A stretch of 64,000 nt of DNA, from NCBI GenBank assembly GCA_003255025.1, contig QANY01013247.1:19662-83661 (forward strand), in the 5' to 3' direction. The first letter of the stretch is position 1. Every line of letters begins with the position of its first letter. Shown piece by piece: positions 58,545-64,000 of this stretch. The translations under genes and the position numbers were made by a program. Source of the DNA: Datisca glomerata. Taxonomy: Eukaryota > Streptophyta > Magnoliopsida > Cucurbitales > Datiscaceae. Under the pieces are notes generated by a model. That model saw only the letters and a list, made by a program, of their open reading frames with translations. It was not told the DNA's origin and did not search any database.

Positions 58545-58975
58545 TGAATTTTGAGTGAGATTTGGTAAAATGATTTTCTGTATATTAATTCTATATATTT
58601 GCAAGGAAGAGTTACAGTTTAAATATTGAAAGAAGGAAAGAGAGAGAGCTGAGTTGGTTACATAAAATGACAGAAAGAATGAAAGAATGTTTTCTGTTGA
58701 GGATGTTTTCATGCAGGAGAGAAGATTGCTTCACGTGATGCTGATGAAGGCAATCTGAGGCCTAACTGTGATTGGAGAGGAGAGCTCCAATGAGCTCATG
58801 CTCCATAACGAATTAATTAGCCAGGTAAGCTCTTCTTCATCTACTGAATTTCTGCCATGTGGATGGTGATTTGGTTTGCTTTGCACAACCTTTGGTTTGC
58901 TTTGCACAACCTTTGGTTTGCAAGGTATACTTTGTGGCTTCTTGTAATTGAACCAGTTGTGCAGTGAGTTTAACA
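58545..58975 (-). repeat. 5' LTR of element 3
   Basis: About 431 bp, starting TGTTAAACTCACTGC on the minus strand. It contains a 22-bp tandem copy of TTTGGTTTGCTTTGCACAAC (about 58870-58915) that occurs once in the other LTR. By eye the two LTRs differ at clearly more than a few percent of positions, so the insertion is not recent. Confidence 0.8.
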
Positions 58976-59015
58976 AATGTAAATAAAAATAAAACCTCAG
59001 ATCCTTGATGTAAGT

Positions 59016-59565
59016 AAAACCATACCGCACAAAAGTCAAAGCTTGTTTTAGTAATTCACCAAGTTACAAAACAACATTCACGTGTCGCCATACCCAAACA
59101 TTGATGCAGGCTCCTTCTGCTCAACCCAGATTTACCATATGCCATCAACATCCGTCGTCACCCAATGCTATTAGCACACGCCTTCATCTGATGCCACCAA
59201 ACACCTACCATTCCCTTAATGCCCACATCATTCCACCTTTCACGACCACTTTGAAGCACTACACAATGGCTCCTCACTCCCTAAGACCAACGTACACATG
59301 ACAGAATTGAATCCACCAAAACAATTTTCTCAACCATTGTACATTGCTTAGCTTGTTCAACGGAAAAATTCTGGAGTCAATAAGAAAGTCAGATTCAAAA
59401 ATAATCCTCTGAGCCACGCTGACCCAATGCTAGCAATGCCAATCCATGCCTAAACACCCATCATTTCCGTCACATATAATTTAAGGCAATACTTCCCATA
59501 CTTTAAAATTGAGACACCCAATCAATCTTCATATATAACCTTACAAATATACCTTTTGCATGCAA
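59016..59565. other. Unassigned sequence between copia and CACTA elements
   Basis: AC- and CCA-rich text without domain. The plus frame at 59101-59301 has no known motif. Confidence 0.4.
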
Positions 59566-61714
59566 CACTACAATAAAAACAATCATTCGCGATGGTTAAA
59601 CGATGACGGTTATGTAAACCGTCACAATAGGTTGAGTAGGGACAATATGGTGACGGTTTTGTAAACCGTCAGAATAAAAAGAGAAATGGCGCTGGTTCTC
59701 TTTAACCGTCACTACAGGTTTACCTATAGCGATAGTTTCCTTGAACTGTCAATTTTGTTGGTTCTGTTGCACGCAGATCTCCCCCCTCTTCGATCTCTCT
59801 CTCACGCATCCACTTCTAGCATTCACTCTCTCTCACGCATGTATTCTATTTCAAGTTATCTCTCTCTCAAGCAAGTCTTCCTCTTCGAGCAGTCTCTCTC
59901 TCACGCTGTGTCTCTCTTGCAGACCACGGGGCTCTCTTGCGCTAATTTGATCTCCTCTCATGAGTAGTCTCTTCTCACGACATATCTGAGCCCCTCTCAC
60001 CTAGGATTTCTCTCACATAGATCTGATCCCCTCTTCGGTGAGAATCTCTTTTGGGTTTATGTAATGGATTAAAAGAGTGAAGATGGGGATCGTTGTCATG
60101 GTCAAGGGTTTAAATGTGTTGCATGCTCTCTGTCGCCATGTATCACTTGGGTAGGATTTTTTATTCTTCATTCTTTGATTTCAAATGATAGATAGGTAGG
60201 ATTTTCGATTCTTCATTCTTTGTTGCATGCTCTCCATTGTTGTGATTTCAGATGACAGATAGTTTGATATTCTGTTTTGGTTCAGCTACATCTTCTCCAT
60301 GTCGGAACTTGACAAATTTTCTGTTTTGGTTGATTTTGTATTTGTTTTAAGACGCAAATTAGAATATGTAGTTTGATGCTTAACCTGTAGGAGATAAGAA
60401 CTTTATGTCCTAAATTATATGCTTTATAATTCAATTTCTCTATTTTTTCAATACAATTCAATTTTAGATACAGCTACAACTTTTAGCTTTCACTTTATCC
60501 TTTTGAGAACATATGTAAGATGTGAGCTAGATTAAATTGGTTACCTAATGAGGCTGGATTGGATTTCAACATGTCTTTGTGAAATATTTGTGTTCAATTT
60601 GTATAGCTATGATTCAGAGCTAAAAACAAGTCATTTTTCAGCATTACTGGTCCCCAAATTGGTGCTGAGCATGTGGTTGATCCAAAAGCTGTTTATTTTG
60701 ATTGCAAAGGCATAGGTGCAATATGTTTTTGAAGTTTTATTATAATTCCAAGTTGTTGGATGAATATAAGCTGTTGGAATTTTGACTTTCTAAATATAGC
60801 AATGCCATTTTTAGGATGACTAGAAATTGTTAGAATTTTGATTTTCTCATGGTAAAATGTTGTATAATTGTATGATTAATTGCAGTTTGTGTTATTTTCT
60901 TATAAGCATAGTCAGTACTTTGAATGTCTTGAAAATGCTTCTTAATCCTGCTAAAAAAATATGCAAAATTTCTTTCATATTGCCTTTTGCAGGTGGAAAA
61001 GGTTTGGTGTTATATTCTCTATGGTTTTGTAGGAGACTTATAGTTCCTTCTTTCTGTTTTGATTTGTAACTTCTAAGATTTTTTTTCTTATTAGGAAAGA
61101 AAAGGTAAAACATAGTGTTGTTGTAAGAGGTATAAAGCTTATTTTACCTTATATTTATAACTCCAGAGATTTGTTGTCTTTGAATATTTTATTCTTTTAA
61201 TTGGCTGAAGGGATAACATTAAAATACTCAAATTCTTTGTTAGCTATATAAAAACAGTTGGAGAGAAGTTCGTGACAGCCAAATACTCAATCGGGCAGAG
61301 TATGAAGTTGTTGGTGAAAGCCCAGATAAGATAAGCCTCTAAGAAATATATATATATTTTCAAACATTAGGTAGTCTTTTACGACGGTTTGTAACCTTTT
61401 TCATAGATGGTCTATAGCGACGGTTTTGTAACCGTCGGTGTAGGCGATCTACAATGACGATTTTCTAACCGTCGTGACAGGTACTCTATGATGGAGTTTT
61501 CCTAACCATCGCCTCAGGTTGCTTACAGCGACGGTACTCCGAGGGTTGCAAAAATCGTTGTAAAAGTTTTCCCTACGGCGGAAGTTTCGACGGTTAGAGA
61601 ATCGTCGGAATAGATATCTTGACGGTTGAAACCCGTCAGAATAGATATCTCGACGGTTCAAAACCGCCGCGACAGACCAAAAAAATGTCATTATAAAGCT
61701 ATTTTCTTCTAGTG
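59566..61714. mobile_element. Non-autonomous CACTA element, 2149 bp
   Basis: The left end CACTACAATAAAAACA (59566) and right end TTTTCTTCTAGTG (61714) form an imperfect inverted repeat of about 13 bp. A 3-bp target duplication CAA lies on both sides (59563-59565 and 61715-61717). Subterminal regions carry many GACGGTT/AACCGTC units, several as small palindromes such as GACGGTTTTGTAAACCGTC. These are the usual transposase-binding pattern. No transposase (TNPA or TNPD) frame is present, so movement would require an enzyme from elsewhere. The interior (59760-61370) has a CT-rich leader-like part and no recognised gene. Confidence 0.9.
59760..60070. repeat. CT-rich region with TCTCTCTCACGC repeats inside the CACTA element
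   Basis: The motif TCTCTCTCACGC or TCTCTCTCAAGC recurs about five times in 160 nt. The block looks like a captured 5' leader. Overlapping plus frames (59686-59967 and 59741-59950) are low-complexity by-products. Confidence 0.55.
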
Positions 61715-61717
61715 CAA

Positions 61718-64000
61718 TAACGTCTATCCAAATTATTCATACATTTTTACCTTTTAGAACCAAGCCTTCTAAACCTAACCTCAAGCCGTTATGCCAAGGA
61801 GGATTGAGCCACTCCTAGTACACAAGCTCTACAAATTCAAAAAATTTTATGGAATTCTTTCGGAAACAAATAGACTTGCCTAAACAAACAACTTCATGCA
61901 TTAAACTCAACTCAAAATATCATAAAGATTTCCTAATTTCTACTTGTACACATCGTGAAGAATTGATGTAAGAATCTCATAACATGCTGACACTAATATT
62001 TCTAATACTCTCAGGCCACCCATTCCCCAAAATATGATGTAGATGTGTTATCCAAAACCTCGTAGCGGCTTCCAACATATTTTCATAACATGGGGCTTCC
62101 TACTAGGGTCATGCAGCATGCTTCTCTATCATCCATTCTTTAGACATCACTCATGATAAACTCAAAACGTCAATCAATCATGCATAATTCTTGTAAGCAA
62201 AATGGAGACATGCATTCAGACTATCTTTTGAGTATTTTATCTACCATGCATTCAGACTCAAGCAAGCGTCAAATTTTTATCCATAACCTATGGATTCAGA
62301 TGCACTCCTACCATATGTTCAAGCAAGCAGAAAATTAAAGGCACAATCCTACCATGCATTTAAAACCAAGCAAGGAATTTCTACAAGAGGTGAATTCTCC
62401 CATGCGTCCAAGTTAGAGCAAGAAAATTTTATATTCAAAGGATGTGGTCACGCTAGCAAGTGAAATTCTCTCATCATCATAATACCCAAGATGAGGCAAT
62501 CAAAAATGGATGAGGACCACACACATATACGTACCCCAAAAAATAAACTATGTTTCAGCGTACCCAAAAAATCATTAATATAAACCCAAAATTTCCGGTT
62601 TAACATGCCTATAGAAACATCAAAATGGACCCAAGAGAAATTGAGATTTCTACTAGCTCTATACTCAATTTTGGCAAACTTCCTACCAAGTCAAATTTTC
62701 CACGCTCTATATGGAGTCAACTTGCCCAAGCTTACAAAGACTCATATGGATTCAATATTAGCAGAACGTAAGTTTAAAAAATGCATCAGCAAAACCATAG
62801 AGAGTTAATCTCCTCGAAATATGCAGAGCCAAGCTTATCAAGATCTCTCTCAATAATTTCTTTCGTAGATTCAAATTCGAAGTAAGTTTTTGTCACCTTG
62901 TTATATAAAAGATCTCTCTAGTTTCATTCTTTGAAGTTGCTAATATTTGCTATTATGATATTCCTATATTTTTTACTAGCTTTTTACCTTTGGGAAAGTA
63001 ATGTCACTGCTTTCTTACAACACCTGATAACATTTAGATTATTGGGTTGAACAACTTTAGAATACGGCTTTATCAACCCGATCTTGGCTGCTCATGTATT
63101 CAACATTCAAGAGTAACAGATTTTGGCTGAGGCCTAACTCCACGACCTAGGTAACATCGGCCAGTCAAAGTCATTAGATTTTCAAGCCTAACACAGTATT
63201 AATTTGTTATTTACCAAAGGCCGTAGAATGTAAGTCACGTCACAGTAGTTCGTTTATGGCAACCAATGAATCACCTCACACGGGGTGATTTAACAGTAGA
63301 GAATTTCTATGCTATCATATACTTATATTTCATAAAATTTACAATAGAGTGACCATTTGATTTTTATCCGTATCTCCTTTTTTGTTGGGTACTTAATGAG
63401 CTAACTGGCAGTCACACCTCTCTTTTTAGTTGGGTAATTACCATTTAATTTTTCCTTTAGCAATGTTCGAATCACAAGTCTCTTGATTTTGTGAAAACAA
63501 TACTAACTAAATCATGTGTTAGTCCCAAAAATCATATTAGGCTCTTCGTTCTCTTATAGTTTTGACTACCCTTCTTAAGGTTAAGAAAGAGAACCATCTA
63601 CCATTGAGGGTCTTTTACTGTTTGAGTGTTTGGCTCATCTAGACCAATCGATTTAATCTTGACACTCATAAAGTGAAAAAAAAAATTATTTCTGTTTTAC
63701 TTTTCTGAAGTTAGCTATCTTGGCCGTCTTGATCTTAAGTTTACTATACTTATTTTATCTAAATAAGCGTGGTATTATCCTATTATAGGTAATTTAATTA
63801 TTCTAATTGAGAATGTATTTATTGTAATAGGAAAAAATGGATATATTTTTGGGTCCATCTTGGTACCATCCTATTCTGACGGGACGTTGACTAGTCAACA
63901 TAACGGGTTTGATCCCATCCCAGAATAAAAATCACATCCCGGTCCTATCCTATGAGATCGGGACTCAGGACAGACTCTCACGACGGGATAACGGTGTTTT
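61718..64000. other. Unassigned sequence
   Basis: No domain or RNA gene is recognised. At 62200-62440 the phrase CATGCATT followed by CAAGCAAG occurs several times in loose form. The last 180 nt are GC-richer with phrases GACGGGA and GGGACTC; nothing further can be said. Confidence 0.4.

Larger units (their letters stand above)
53669..58975 (-). mobile_element. Nearly full-length Ty1/copia element (element 3)
   Basis: On the minus strand the element has 5' LTR (58975-58545), tRNA-Met primer site, gag, integrase, RT, RNase H and 3' LTR (54090-53669). It is about 5.3 kb in all, the normal size. All domains are present in the canonical copia order (integrase before RT), but stops and shifts break each. 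Direct repeats of about 40 bp abut both outer ends (53629-53668 and 58977-59015). Confidence 0.85.

Noticed and set aside
59686..59967. 93-codon Ser/Leu-rich frame inside the CACTA element
   Set aside because: It follows the CT-rich repeats, overlaps another frame of the same texture and has no domain.
59590..61680. GACGGTT repeats considered as a CRISPR-like or satellite array
   Set aside because: They lie only near both ends of an element with CACTA termini and a 3-bp target duplication, which explains them fully.

Overview
The window reads as nuclear DNA of a flowering plant, probably a eudicot. It is AT-rich, has one ambiguous base (51092), and is filled with nested, decayed retroelements. 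Plant-specific signatures are initiator-Met primer-binding sites, Ty1/copia and Ty3/gypsy (Tat-type) fragments, CACTA and Helitron ends, and a caulimovirid movement-protein domain. I found no intact host gene. The only recognisable host coding sequence is the last two exons of a cysteine synthase gene (37497-38038, +). The species cannot be named from the sequence.

Layout. 1-2243: unassigned. 2244-about 7220: decayed Ty1/copia element on the minus strand with its 3' LTR. About 7230-30640: a cluster of at least five broken copies of one endogenous pararetrovirus (Caulimoviridae-like; movement protein, capsid, protease and RT in one reading direction, then two downstream ORFs). The copies are named A (minus, 7.23-13.05 kb), B (plus, 13.05-20.64), C (plus, 20.65-24.09), D (minus, 24.69-29.76) and E (mixed, 29.76-30.64). 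A sixth fragment, F (minus), lies at 38.63-39.05 kb. A and B are head to head, B and C head to tail, and C and D converge on an inserted copia RT patch. Copy B holds a GC-rich patch at 18.19-18.74 kb that may be organelle-derived. 30.6-37.5 kb: mostly unassigned, with a possible LTR-like stretch and a short AGAAGCTC tandem repeat. 37.5-38.04 kb: cysteine synthase exons. 39.04-39.69 kb: a long purine (GA-rich) tract starting inside the leader of copy F. 41.7-42.7 kb: Tat-type gypsy RT/RNase H relic. 45.47-45.98 kb: CT-rich leader and a possible first exon. 46275-51491: copia relic with two LTRs, one carrying a Helitron (50111-50624). 53669-58975: nearly full-length copia element on the minus strand, flanked by an unusual direct repeat of about 40 bp. 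59566-61714: non-autonomous CACTA element. The remainder to 64000 is unassigned.

How the parts relate. The viral copies fall into two structural groups. C (and by its surviving part A) keeps sequence at or next to the movement protein and a single copy of a Ser/Glu-rich capsid-linker repeat. B and D share loss of the movement protein, an acidic N-terminal repeat and about four or five linker repeats, so they descend from one rearranged ancestor. Every copy is disabled by stops, frameshifts, lost catalytic residues or deletions, and RNase H was not found in any. The most unusual observations are this derived viral lineage, its inversion and turn-around junctions, the 40-bp duplication around the copia element, and the Helitron with a paralogous empty site in the partner LTR.
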